From CAWGHZ01 sp963822575 (lineage in GTDB: Bacteria > Pseudomonadota > Alphaproteobacteria > MPNO01 > DASWLB01), in the NCBI GenBank assembly GCA_963822575.1, contig CAWGHZ010000002.1, positions 372,001 to 436,000 on the forward strand: a DNA stretch of 64,000 bases, written 5' to 3'. A model generated the notes under the pieces. The model saw only the letters and a program-made list of their open reading frames with translations. It had not been told where the DNA came from and did no database searches. Numbering within the stretch: position 1 is the stretch's first letter; the number at the start of each line of letters is the position of its first letter. This document shows, piece after piece, positions 8,122 through 17,287 of the stretch. Both the position numbers and the translations under genes were made by a program.

Positions 8122-8733
8122 CTACCGTCCCTGGTAACGCAGATAGTCCGACCAGCTTCGCTCGAGCTGGCGCAGCGCGCGCAGCGAGATGGTGGGATCG
8201 TTCGGGTCGGCGGCGGTCTCGACGAAGACGCGGGCGTGGCGCCGGTCGATCTCGGCGAGCTTGTGGCACAGCTCCACGCCCTTCTCGGTGAGCACGATGC
8301 GGCGCGCGCGCTTGTCGCGCTCCGACCGCTCCTGCTCGCAATAGCCGGTCTCGACGAGCTGCTTCAAATTGTACGACACGTTCGAGCCGAGATAGTAGCC
8401 GCGCTCGACCAGGTCGCGCACGGCCAGGTCGCGCCCGTCGAGGTTGGTCAGCATCAGCGCCTGCACCGCGTTGATGTCGTCGATGCCGAGCCGGGTCAGC
8501 TCGTAGCGCAGCACGTCGAGGAAGCGGCGGTGCAGCCGCTCGACCGTGCGGGTGAGCTGCACGTAGGTCTCGATCGCCTCGTCGCTGAGCCGCGGCGGCT
8601 CAGATTGCGGGGCGAGGGATTGGCGGGCCGGGCCGGAGCGCGGCGCGGCCGGCGCGGGGCGCGACTCGGCTCGGCGAGGGGCGCCCTTGGGTACGCTTGT
8701 CGTCGGGTCCATAACGGTCGGATTTAAAGCCAT
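8122..8733 (-). CDS. MarR-family regulator resembling LdtR
   Basis: 203 residues. A Pro/Ala-rich N-terminal tail (about 1-50) precedes a winged-helix MarR domain. The blocks VERLHRRFLDVLRYEL, LGIDDINAVQALML and GYYLGSNVSYNLKQLVETGY match the pattern I recall from LdtR, the Hyphomicrobiales regulator of an L,D-transpeptidase. The wing is KRARRIVLTEKG. It lies just downstream of the Tad minor-pilin genes on the same strand, but the gap of 23 bases does not prove co-regulation. The target genes are not in the window. Confidence 0.75.
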   Translation of the reverse strand: MALNPTVMDPTTSVPKGAPRRAESRPAPAAPRSGPARQSLAPQSEPPRLSDEAIETYVQLTRTVERLHRRFLDVLRYELTRLGIDDINAVQALMLTNLDGRDLAVRDLVERGYYLGSNVSYNLKQLVETGYCEQERSERDKRARRIVLTEKGVELCHKLAEIDRRHARVFVETAADPNDPTISLRALRQLERSWSDYLRYQGR

Positions 8734-8756
8734 GGTCTGAACTTTCTGTAAACGCG

Positions 8757-9323
8757 CTAATTGGCGAGCGCGGTCAGCGGCGCGAGGCGCGGGCGGAAGA
8801 ACGCGACGCGGTAGAGCTGGGACGGGGCGATCAAGTCCGGCGCGAGGAAGGGCTCGAACGCGTAATACACCTCGGCGACGATCACCTCCTCGCCGTCGCG
8901 AATGGTGAAGCCGTTTGGCAGGGTGGCGACGCCGCCCGGCTGTCCGATCGCGCTGCCGACGCTCAGATTGCCGCCGCCCGCGCGCTGCCAGTCGATGCGC
9001 GGCGGGTTGTTGCCCGTCACGCTCACCGACGACACGATCACCGTGCCGTTCGCCGAAAGGTCGAAAGGCACGGCGATCTCCCGGCTCGCGGCGAAGATCT
9101 GGTCGAGATCGCCGCTGGAGATGGTGAGGCCGGAGGAGGCGAGGTCCGCGGATGTCGAGACGACGCGCTCGATCTTCTGGACCAGAAGCACGTAGCGCGC
9201 CGTCTCCACCCCGCCCACGGTCAAGGTCGTGAGGAAGGAAAGCGCGAGCGCCAGCTCGACGAATATCGATCCGCGGCGCTCGGCGCCGAACCGCGCGATC
9301 AGCGCTGTCAGGCGGCCGGTCAT
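8757..9323 (-). CDS. TadE/TadG-like minor pilin
   Basis: From the ATG at 9323 the product is 188 residues. An N-terminal hydrophobic pilin-like segment, RRGSIFVELALALSFLTTL with the conserved Glu, is followed by VETARYVLLVQKIERVVST, the typical TadE/G pseudopilin start, and a globular C-terminal part. The start overlaps the stop of the upstream TadE-like gene in an ATGA, so the pair is coupled. TadE and TadG are processed by the prepilin peptidase and support Flp pilus assembly in the envelope. Confidence 0.75.
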   Translation of the reverse strand: MTGRLTALIARFGAERRGSIFVELALALSFLTTLTVGGVETARYVLLVQKIERVVSTSADLASSGLTISSGDLDQIFAASREIAVPFDLSANGTVIVSSVSVTGNNPPRIDWQRAGGGNLSVGSAIGQPGGVATLPNGFTIRDGEEVIVAEVYYAFEPFLAPDLIAPSQLYRVAFFRPRLAPLTALAN

Positions 9324-9901
9324 TGCTCGTACGGCTCGTTGCGGACGGAAAGGCTGGCCGAGAGCGGCAGCACGCCGTTGTCGCCCATGAACGACACGGT
9401 CACCGGGGTGAGCACGTGCCAGTCGTAGCTGATCTTGTACTCGACCACCTGGCCGGGTCCGCCCAGCCCGGCTGTGCCTATGTCTGCGTCCCATTGCCCG
9501 TTGCCATTGAGGTCGGTGTAGCTCTCGCCCGGATCGCGCACGCCGTTGCCGTTGGCGTCGAGGAAGGGCTCCGGCTGGCCGACGTCGCTGAAGCCGGGAT
9601 AGACCAGCGTCTGGATGACCACCCGGTTCATGTCGATCAGCCCGAGCGTGTCGTCGGCGATGATCCGCCGGATCTCGTCCTCGCGCGTCGTGCCTGCCGG
9701 GATGTAGCCGGTGATGCCGTAGCGCGAGGCGTCGCGCAGCGCGCCCTCCATCAGGCTTTGGACGAACATCACCGCCGAAATGTCCATCAGACCCGCGACG
9801 GCGATGAGCACGACCGGCGCGGCCAGACCGAACTCAAGGGCGGCGACGCCCTTCCGGCAGCGCGCCCACGTTCCCCATCTCACGGTGGTCCAGCCCATCA
9901 C
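9320..9901 (-). CDS. TadE-like minor pilin with two EF-hand-like loops
   Basis: 193 residues. The pilin-like N terminus RKGVAALEFGLAAPVVLIAV (Glu at the conserved position) is followed by a soluble domain. That domain carries two acidic loops, DANGNGVRDPGE (about 115-126) and DLNGNGQWDAD (about 130-140), which look like calcium-binding EF-hand or dockerin-type loops. This is unusual for a TadE protein. It ends in the ATGA overlap with the next minor pilin. A 102-base gap separates it from tadC. Confidence 0.75.
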   Translation of the reverse strand: MMGWTTVRWGTWARCRKGVAALEFGLAAPVVLIAVAGLMDISAVMFVQSLMEGALRDASRYGITGYIPAGTTREDEIRRIIADDTLGLIDMNRVVIQTLVYPGFSDVGQPEPFLDANGNGVRDPGESYTDLNGNGQWDADIGTAGLGGPGQVVEYKISYDWHVLTPVTVSFMGDNGVLPLSASLSVRNEPYEQ

Positions 9902-10003
9902 GCAGTCCTCCTGCAGCCGGCCCGATCATGTCTTACAGGTCTTAAGAACGCTTTAACCAATACCCATTGTTTTCAATGAAATTCATAGTGTTAATGACAC
10001 TTC

Positions 10004-11002
10004 TTAATGTCCTGGATAATGACGGATGAACAGGTCGAGCACGCGCAGCATCGCCGGCCCGATCAGCACCACGAACAGCGACGGCATGATGAACAGGATC
10101 ATCGGCACGGTCAGCGTGGCCGGCAGCTTGGCCGCCTTGGCCTCGGCCCGCATAAGCCGGTCGTGGCGGAACTCGGCGCCGAGCACGCGCAGCGACTGGG
10201 CGAGCGGCGTGCCGTAGCGCTCGGTCTGCAGCAGCGTGTTCACCACGCCGCGGATCGAGGCCATGTTGGTGCGTGCGTTCAGATGGTCGAGCGCCTGGCG
10301 CCGGTCGGGCAGTAGGCCGAGCTCGAGCGCGGTGAGGCTGAGCTCGTCGGCGATGGCGGGGCAGGCGGCCGCCATCTCGCGCGCCACCCGGCCGAGCGCG
10401 GCGTCGAGCGTCTGGCCCGCCTCGGCGCAGATGACCAGCAGGTCGAGCGTGTCGGGCAGGCCCTTCTGCAGCGCCTTGCGCCGCTTGGCTGCCGTGTTGC
10501 TCACGTAGACGTCCGGCCCGTACGCGCCGGCGACGACGGCCATGAGGGCGGCGATGATCGCCTGCATCGGCTTCAGGTGGAACGCGCCGAGGCCGAAGGT
10601 GGCGAGCAGCACCGCCGCGCCGAACATGAACGGCAAGGCGAGCTTGAGGAAGAAATAGAGCACCAGCGCGTCGCGCGCGCGCCAGCCGGCGCGGGCAAGG
10701 GCGAGCGCCGCTTTCTGCGATTGCCGCGTGCCGAGGAGCTTCAGGCGCGCCAGCACGCTGCGCATTGCGCCGATCGAGCTCTCGCGGCCACGCTCGGCAC
10801 GGGCGCGCCGGCGCGGTGCGGTCGATCCCTGGCGCAGCGCCTCGCGCCGCTCGTGGAGGTGGCGAATGCGTGCCGCCATCGGGTCGCGTACGATCAGAGC
10901 GCGGTAGAACACGTATACGTTCACGGCGGCGGCGAGCGCGGCCAGCCCGACGATGGCGTCCTCGGCTGTCGAGCCGGGCGGAATGAAGTCCCCGAACGTC
11001 AT
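10004..11002 (-). CDS. tadC: TadC, type II/IV secretion F-family pilus assembly protein
   Basis: 332 residues. Membrane segments are visible near residues 15-33, about 110-160 and at the C terminus (TVPMILFIMPSLFVVLIGPA), around a cytoplasmic GspF domain with KGLPDTLDLLVICAEAGQTLDAAL. TadC pairs with TadB as the inner-membrane platform that couples the CpaF ATPase to Flp fibre polymerisation. Its start overlaps the tadB stop by four bases, so the two are coupled. Confidence 0.92.
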   Translation of the reverse strand: MTFGDFIPPGSTAEDAIVGLAALAAAVNVYVFYRALIVRDPMAARIRHLHERREALRQGSTAPRRRARAERGRESSIGAMRSVLARLKLLGTRQSQKAALALARAGWRARDALVLYFFLKLALPFMFGAAVLLATFGLGAFHLKPMQAIIAALMAVVAGAYGPDVYVSNTAAKRRKALQKGLPDTLDLLVICAEAGQTLDAALGRVAREMAAACPAIADELSLTALELGLLPDRRQALDHLNARTNMASIRGVVNTLLQTERYGTPLAQSLRVLGAEFRHDRLMRAEAKAAKLPATLTVPMILFIMPSLFVVLIGPAMLRVLDLFIRHYPGH

Positions 11003-12009
11003 ATCTCGAACCGGACCATTTTGACCATCACGCCGACGCCGATGGCGATGGAGGTGAGTCCGCCGCCGAGCAGGATCAGCCCGCGCCGGTCGGTGAAGAG
11101 CTGCGAGGCGTAGCCGCTATTCACGAGATAGAGGACCCCGAACATGATGAAGGGGAGCGAGCCCAGGATCATCGCGCTCGCCTTCGCCTCGGACGACATC
11201 GCCTTCACCTTGAGATGCATCTGGCGGCGCTTGCGCAGGATGTCGCCGAGGTTCTCGAGCGTCTCGGCCAGATTGCCGCCGGTTTCGCGTTGCACGGCGA
11301 GCGAGATGACGAAGAAGCGGAACTCGGGCGTGTCGAGCCGCTTCGTCGTCTCCCATAGCGCCTCCTCCAGCGTCTTGCCGAAGCGCACCGCGTCGTGGAT
11401 GCGGCGGAACTCGACGCCGATCGGGTCGCCGAACTCCTGGCCGACGACGCGGATCGATTCCTGAGTCGGCAGGCCGGACTTGAGACCGCGCACGATCAGG
11501 TCGATCGCGTCGGCGAACTGCGCGGTGAAGCGCTTGAGCCGGCGCTTGACCATCATCCCGATCGCGAGGTGGGGCAGCCCCACCCCGGCGGCGATCGAAA
11601 GCAACAAAGCGAGGGCGGCCGGCATGTGGAAGACGAGCGGGCGCACCAGCCCGACCGCGAGCGCGACGCCGAGGCAGGCGAGCGAGTACTGGGCCAGGGT
11701 GATGCGCCGTCCCGTGCGGGCCAGCCGCTCGCGCAGGAGCTGGGCATTGGGCAGCACCCGGTGGGCCAGCGCATCGATCCGGCGCATGCGCGCGCCCGAC
11801 TGGTCGAGTTGCACGCTGGTGCGCACCTCGGGCTCGCGCCCGGCGCGCTTCGCACGCGGCCTCTCGCCTGCGGCGCGCGCAAGGCGGGCCTTGAAGCGCT
11901 TGGAGGCCCCGCCGCCTGCCAGCGCGTGGCCTGCCGCCAGCGTCCCGACGCCGGCCAGCGCGGCGATGGCGAACACGGCGATGCTGGTGGGGTCGAGCGC
12001 GCCGCTCAT
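10999..12009 (-). CDS. tadB: TadB, type II/IV secretion F-family pilus assembly protein
   Basis: From the ATG at 12009 the product is 336 residues. An N-terminal membrane segment (SIAVFAIAALAGVGTLAAG) is followed by a basic linker, two mid membrane segments and a GspF domain with FADAIDLIVRGLKSGLPTQES and VQRETGGNLAETLENLGDILRKR, a hallmark of TadB. It is the platform partner of TadC. It overlaps cpaF upstream and tadC downstream, each by a four-base ATGA, which indicates one translationally coupled operon. Confidence 0.93.
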   Translation of the reverse strand: MSGALDPTSIAVFAIAALAGVGTLAAGHALAGGGASKRFKARLARAAGERPRAKRAGREPEVRTSVQLDQSGARMRRIDALAHRVLPNAQLLRERLARTGRRITLAQYSLACLGVALAVGLVRPLVFHMPAALALLLSIAAGVGLPHLAIGMMVKRRLKRFTAQFADAIDLIVRGLKSGLPTQESIRVVGQEFGDPIGVEFRRIHDAVRFGKTLEEALWETTKRLDTPEFRFFVISLAVQRETGGNLAETLENLGDILRKRRQMHLKVKAMSSEAKASAMILGSLPFIMFGVLYLVNSGYASQLFTDRRGLILLGGGLTSIAIGVGVMVKMVRFEI

Positions 12010-13930
12010 CCGATCGCCTCCAGAAGGGGCCGCTCGAGGCCGAAATATTCGGCCTTGGTGGTGAAGGCCGGGCGCAGACCGGTGGAGTCGAACCGCCCCT
12101 GCAACGTGCCGTCGGGGTTTTCGCCCTCGAATGCGAAGGCGAACAGCTCCTGCGTGGTGATGACGTCGCCTTCCATCCCCACCACCTCCATCACCGAGGT
12201 GATGCGCCGCACGCCGTCGCGCATGCGGCTTACCTGCACGACGACGTCGATGGCCGCGGCGATCTGGGTGCGCACCGCCTTCGCCGGCAGGTTGATGCCG
12301 GCGAGTCCGATCATGTTCTCGAGCCGGGTCAGCGCCTCGCGCGGGCGGTTGGCGTGGATGGTGCACATCGAGCCTTCGTGGCCGGTGTTCATCGCCTGCA
12401 GCATGTCGACCGCCTCGGACCCGCGCACCTCGCCCAGGATGATGCGGTCGGGGCGCATGCGGAGCGCGTTCTTGAGCAGATCGCGCATGGTGATCTCGCC
12501 GCCGCCCTCGAGGTTGGCCGGGCGCGTCTCCAGCCGGACCACGTGCGGCTGCTGGAGCTGCAGCTCGGCCGCGTCCTCGATGGTGACGATGCGCTCGCCG
12601 TGGTCGATGAGCTGCGACATGGCGTTGAGCAGCGTCGTCTTGCCCGAGCCCGTGCCGCCGGAGATCAGGATGTTGAGCCGCGCCCTCGAGGCGATCTTGA
12701 GAACCGTCGCCATCTGGGGCGACAGGTTCCGCTGGCTCGCCATCACGTCGAGCGTGATCGACTTCTTGGAGAATTTGCGGATCGAGATCGACGGCCCGTC
12801 GATGGCGAGCGGCGGGATGATGATGTTGACGCGGCTGCCGTCCATCAGCCGCGCGTCGACGAGCGGCGTCGAACTCGTCGATGCGCCTTCCGACCTGGGT
12901 GACGATGCGCATGGCGACGTTCATCACGTGCGCATCGTCGCGGAACTGCACGCTGGTCACCTCCAGCTTGCCCTTGCGCTCGACATAGACCTGCTTCGGG
13001 CCGTTGACCATGATGTCGGTCACGGTCTCGTCGGCGAGCAGCGGCTCCAGCGGCCCCAGCCCCAGCATGTCGTTGATCAGCATCGTGACCAGGTCGCGAT
13101 GCTCGGCTCCGTTCAGCCGGATGCGCCGTTCGGCCAGGATCTCGGCCGCGATCTCGCCGATCTGCGACGCGAGCTCGCCGCGCGGCAGCGAGACCGCCGT
13201 CTGGACGTCGATACGCTCCAGAAGGAGCGGCTGCACCTGGCGCTTGGCCTCCTCGACGGTCGAGACGGCGCGCGGCTTCGCGGGCGCGGGGCCGGCCGTC
13301 GCTTCGACCAGGGCAGGGTGCGGCGCAGGGTCCGGAAGGGGCGGAGGCGGCTCGATCTGCGGCTGTGCCGCCAGCACGTCGTTGATCAGGAACGTCACCA
13401 GGTCGCGCTGCGCCAGGTCGTCGAGCGAGATGTCGGCGACCATCGGGAGCGCCATCTCCTTGATCTCGCCGGCAAGCTGGCCGCGTGGGATGCGCCGCGC
13501 CCGGGCCGAGTCGAACTGGGCACGGATCGTCGGCTGGGTGACGCGCTTGGCGCGCTCCAGCGCCTCCACCTCCGCGGGCGTGCGCGCCGCGCGCTGCCGC
13601 TCCCGGTCGGCGTTGATCGCATCCCAGTCGGGCTCGGGCTTCGCCGCCGCTGGCGGCGCAGCCGACGGCTCCGGTGTCGCGATCTGCGCGTGCGGGCGCA
13701 GGCGCTTCGACCTGCGGTGCGGGCGCGAGCGGGGCGACCGGCTGGGCCGGCGCGGGCACTTCGAGCCGCGGTACGGAAACCGGCGCGGCGACCGGCTTCG
13801 GCGGCGGCAGCCAGGCCGGCGCGCGCACCATGGGCGCCGACGGCTGTGCAGCCGGTGCGGCGGCTTCGCGCGGGAAAAGGCGCGTCACGCGCTCGGGCAG
13901 CTCGTCGGTCTTGCGACGTCCGAACATCAC
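12006..13930 (-). pseudogene. cpaF: CpaF/TadA secretion ATPase, frame broken twice as sequenced; duplicated N-terminal domain
   Basis: The traffic ATPase powering Flp pilus assembly. The C-terminal half, read to 12006, shows Walker A GGTGSGKTT, Walker B-like RIILGEVRGSEA and CTIHANRPREAL. The N-terminal part is in other frames. One extra base at 12871-12876 (GAACTC for GACTC) splits RRIDE from STPLVDARLMDG. A second shift near 13690 separates the Pro/Ala-rich start (GTG 13930 or ATG 13927, MFGRRKTDEL) from the rest. With both repaired the protein is about 640 residues, longer than usual. The all-helical N-terminal domain seems to occur twice, at 13363-13569 and 13054-13263. The first shift is probably a sequencing error; the second has no such explanation. 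Confidence 0.88.
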
Positions 13931-15153
13931 TTCTTCCGGAACAGCGACCGCTTCGCCGGCCTCGCCTTCTCGGTCGCGGCGATCTCCAGGCTCGCCTTGG
14001 CGAGCGCCTTGGCGAGCGCGCAGCCCTTGCCGGCGAGGGCGATGGGGCGGCCCGCGCTGGCGGCGGCGCCGGCGGATTTCGGGTCGTAGGGCAGGACGTA
14101 CGCCACCGGCATCTGGGCGGCGCGCTCGAATTCCGACTTGGGCACCTCGCCCTTGGGCGAAGCGCCCGCCTTGTTGAGCGCGAGGACGAGCTCGGCGTCC
14201 GCGGTTACCGACTTCGCCCAGGCGGCAAGCCTGACCGCGTCGCGCATGGCGGCGAGCGAATGATCGGAGACAAGCACCAGCTTGTCCGATCGCGCGACGA
14301 CATGGGCCTCCGGCACCGCCGCGCCGCGCGCCAAATCGACCACCAGGTAGTCGAAATTCTGCCGCAGGTCGGCGAGGAGCGCGTCGAACGCGTCCGGCTC
14401 GATGTGCAGCCGGTCGCCCGCCGGCTCCTCGGCGCTGAGCACCGACAGCGCGTCGCTTTCGCGCGCCATGGCCGACGACACGAAGAGCGAATCGATGCGG
14501 TCGGGATTCTCCAGCACCTCGCGCAGCCCGTGCGTCGGCTCCAGGTCGAGCGCCAGCGCCACCGTGCCGAAGCGCAAATCGAGGTCGACGAGCGCCACCT
14601 TGCGGCCGGCCTCGTGCGCGATCGTCCAGGCGAGGTTGACGGCGACGGTCGTAGCGCCCACCCCGCCGCGCGTGCCCATCACCGAGATGACCTTGGCGCT
14701 CCTCGGCCCGGCATCCGCCTTGCCGGCCGTCTCCTCGCGCCGCGCTGCGATGGCGGCGAGCGCATGCGCGAACGTCTCCGGCGCGACCGGCTTGACCAGG
14801 TATTCCGCGACGCCGGCCTCGGTAAAAGCGCGGTAGAGCGCGATGTCGTTGGTCGTGCCGACCACGATCAGCGCGCCGCCGTGCCCCAGCGCCGACAGCA
14901 GCATGGTTGCGCCGCCCACCGGATCGGCCGCGCCGGTCACGTCGACGACGGCGACTTCCGGCGCCGGCCCTTGCGCGATGGCCGACAGGGCGGCGGGAAG
15001 CCCGCCGACCACGATCTCGGCCGCGGTTGCTTGCGGGCCGAGCGCGGCGGCCAGCGCCTCGCGCGTCGGCGCGTCGCCGATGTACGCCGCGAGACGGGCG
15101 GCGGCGGCCGCTTGCTGCGGCTTGCTCGCGAAAAGGGTGGCGACGGCGCTCAC
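13927..15153 (-). CDS. cpaE: CpaE/TadZ, MinD-like pilus localisation ATPase
   Basis: 408 residues. An N-terminal receiver-like domain (VAVVDVTGAADP, LVKPVAPETFAHAL) is joined to a MinD/ParA ATPase domain with the deviant Walker A GTRGGVGATTVAVNLA, LVDLDLRFGTVAL and FDYLVVDLARG. CpaE/TadZ positions the Tad machine at the pole. Its stop overlaps the cpaF start by a few bases, and its start overlaps the cpaD stop, which shows tight coupling. Confidence 0.92.
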   Translation of the reverse strand: MSAVATLFASKPQQAAAAARLAAYIGDAPTREALAAALGPQATAAEIVVGGLPAALSAIAQGPAPEVAVVDVTGAADPVGGATMLLSALGHGGALIVVGTTNDIALYRAFTEAGVAEYLVKPVAPETFAHALAAIAARREETAGKADAGPRSAKVISVMGTRGGVGATTVAVNLAWTIAHEAGRKVALVDLDLRFGTVALALDLEPTHGLREVLENPDRIDSLFVSSAMARESDALSVLSAEEPAGDRLHIEPDAFDALLADLRQNFDYLVVDLARGAAVPEAHVVARSDKLVLVSDHSLAAMRDAVRLAAWAKSVTADAELVLALNKAGASPKGEVPKSEFERAAQMPVAYVLPYDPKSAGAAASAGRPIALAGKGCALAKALAKASLEIAATEKARPAKRSLFRKK

Positions 15154-15866
15154 TTCGCGAGGTCCTGCGGCACTTTTTCGAGGAAGCCGCTCGGCGGCAT
15201 CGGCGGCGAGGCGTACTGGTTGAGCGCGCGATACACGCGGTAGGCGCGCGCCGCCTGGTCAGCGTCGTCGGCCGTCATCGTGCGGCCGTGCACCAGATCC
15301 GTCGGGTTCGCGACCATCAGGTCGAGGTCCGTCGCCGTCGCGCAGCCCCAGTTCGAATGCGGACGATTCAGCGGATCGGTCCCGCCCGGCTTGGTCCAGT
15401 CGGGACAGTCCGGCGTGCGCAGGAGATAGCGCCCGACCACCACCCGCACCGCGCCGTCCCACGCCACGGGCCGGACGTCGGGTGCGGCGATGTGCGCGGC
15501 GATGCCGCGCGCGCGCAAGGCGTCGGCGACCATTTCGGTGCGCGCCGCGGCCTCGGGTGCCATCGCGGCGGGCACCGGCCCGGGGCCGACCAGCACCTCG
15601 TCGCCGTAGCCGGGCGCGGCGTGGGCGAGGAACGCGTCGAGCCGCGCCTGCGCACCGGGCGCCAGCGTCGCCCCGCCGCGCGGGAAGGCCACCAGGTGGT
15701 CGAAATGGACCCAGTCGAGCTTCACCGTCTTGGGCGATTCCGCCGGCGTGTAATAGGCGGTCTCGGGGGCGCAGCTCGCGAGCGCGCCGAGGATCGCGGC
15801 GACGGCCGCGAGGCGCAGCGGGCGGCGGCTCGGACGGGGTGTGAACAGTCGCTTGTGGCGGGTCAT
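15150..15866 (-). CDS. cpaD: CpaD, Tad pilus assembly lipoprotein
   Basis: 238 residues from the ATG at 15866; a TTG at 15881 would add five residues and overlap the cpaC stop. A signal peptide ends in a lipobox-like LGALASC, so it is likely an outer-membrane lipoprotein. The block NRPHSNWGCATATDLDLMVA followed by NPTDLV is diagnostic of CpaD, which helps the CpaC secretin assemble. It overlaps cpaE by four bases. Confidence 0.92.
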   Translation of the reverse strand: MTRHKRLFTPRPSRRPLRLAAVAAILGALASCAPETAYYTPAESPKTVKLDWVHFDHLVAFPRGGATLAPGAQARLDAFLAHAAPGYGDEVLVGPGPVPAAMAPEAAARTEMVADALRARGIAAHIAAPDVRPVAWDGAVRVVVGRYLLRTPDCPDWTKPGGTDPLNRPHSNWGCATATDLDLMVANPTDLVHGRTMTADDADQAARAYRVYRALNQYASPPMPPSGFLEKVPQDLAK

Positions 15867-15877
15867 GGCGCGGTCCT

Positions 15878-17287
15878 TCAATCGAGCACGTAGCCGACGG
15901 GGCCGACCAGCCCCTGGCCGCCGGCGCCGACCACACGCCCATGGCCCGTGCCGGCCGACGGGTGCTCCATGCGGCCGAACAGGATGCGGTCGACGTCGGT
16001 CGGCGGGATCAGCCCGTCGGTCGGCGCGGCGACCTTGGTCGAGACGAGCGGGCGCACGATATAGGGCGTGACGATGATCACCAGCTCGGACTCGTTGCGC
16101 TGGAACTGGTCGGATTGGAACAGCGGCCCCAGCACCGGCAGGTCGGCCAGCCCCGGCAGCTTGTTCAGGCTATGGGTCAAATTGTTCTGCAACAGGCCGG
16201 CGATCACGAAGCTCTGGCCGCTGCCGAGCTGGACGGTGGTCTCGGCGCGCCGCGTGGTCAGCGCCGGGATCGTGAAGTTGTTGAGGGTGACCGCGCCGGT
16301 GTTGGACAGCTGGCTCACCTCAGGGCTCACCTTGAGGGTGATGCGATTCTGGCCGACCAGCACCGGCTTGAAGCCGAGGGACACGCCGAACTGCTTGAAT
16401 TGGACCGTGACGCGGTTGTTGTCGTCGGGCACCAGGATCGGGAACTCGCCGCCGGCGAGGAACGTCGCCTGCTCGCCCGACACGGCGGTCAGGTTCGGCT
16501 CGGCGAGGACCGTGATCAGCCCCTGGTTGTCGAGCGCGTCGACCAGGCCGTTGATGTCGACGTGACCGGTCTTGAAGCTGCCGAATATGCTGTTGGTGCT
16601 GTTCCCGACGGCGTGTCCTGCGAGCGCGCCGACGGCCGCAATCGGATTGCCCGTCGCGAGACCGAAGGCGAACTTGCCGGCGTTGACGATCGCGTCCCAG
16701 TTGATCCCCAGCGTCTTGAGCACGCTGCGCGACACCTCGGCGACGCGCACACGAAGCTGCACCTGGTTGGGCGCGTCGACGGTCATATGGTTGATCAGCG
16801 CGGCGTCGTCCTTGACGAGCTGGCGGGCCAGCTTGCGCGCCTCCTCGGCGTCGCGGGCGCTGGGCACCGCGCCCGACAGCATGATGGCGCCGTCGACCGA
16901 GCCCACGTTGATCGCGGCGTCGGGCAGCATGCGCTTCAACGCGTCGCGCAGGCGGGTGAGGTTCTGCGTCACGCTGACGGTGCGCGACAAGAGCACCTGT
17001 TCCTGCGCGTCGACGGCATAAAGCGTGGTTTCGCCCGGCTTCTTGCCAAACACGTAAATCAGCCGGGGCGACTTCACCTGCACGTCGGCGATGTCGGGAT
17101 CGGCGATGAACACCGTGGCGGCGGGGCGCGACAGGCGCACCAGCTCGCCCTTGTTGCCGTCGAGCTCGATCGTCGGGCCGGAGGTGCCGATCACTTCGGC
17201 GCCGTGTGCGGCGGGCCGGGGCACGGAAGCGAGCGCCGCGCCCAGGACGAGGGCCCAGAGGACCCCGCGGATCGCGCGGGCGCTCAC
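15878..17287 (-). CDS. cpaC: CpaC/RcpA, outer-membrane secretin of the Tad pilus
   Basis: A GTG at 17287 gives 469 residues, with a signal peptide ending near AAHGAEV. An N-terminal pilus-and-secretion domain (ELVRLSRPAATVFIADPDIADVQ) and a BON-like segment precede the secretin core, with VLAEPNLTAVSGEQATFLAGGEFPI and the C-terminal LPVLGPLFQSDQFQRNESEL, VIIVTPYIVRP. It forms the outer-membrane gate for the Flp fibre. Its GTG overlaps the cpaB stop (GTGA). Confidence 0.94.
   Translation of the reverse strand: MSARAIRGVLWALVLGAALASVPRPAAHGAEVIGTSGPTIELDGNKGELVRLSRPAATVFIADPDIADVQVKSPRLIYVFGKKPGETTLYAVDAQEQVLLSRTVSVTQNLTRLRDALKRMLPDAAINVGSVDGAIMLSGAVPSARDAEEARKLARQLVKDDAALINHMTVDAPNQVQLRVRVAEVSRSVLKTLGINWDAIVNAGKFAFGLATGNPIAAVGALAGHAVGNSTNSIFGSFKTGHVDINGLVDALDNQGLITVLAEPNLTAVSGEQATFLAGGEFPILVPDDNNRVTVQFKQFGVSLGFKPVLVGQNRITLKVSPEVSQLSNTGAVTLNNFTIPALTTRRAETTVQLGSGQSFVIAGLLQNNLTHSLNKLPGLADLPVLGPLFQSDQFQRNESELVIIVTPYIVRPLVSTKVAAPTDGLIPPTDVDRILFGRMEHPSAGTGHGRVVGAGGQGLVGPVGYVLD

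Noticed and set aside
11395..15243. A very long open frame of about 1280 codons on the plus strand opposite the Tad genes
   Set aside because: It is antisense to tadB, cpaF and cpaE, which have clear motifs, and its translation is Arg/Ala/Gly-rich as expected for a shadow frame in GC-rich DNA.
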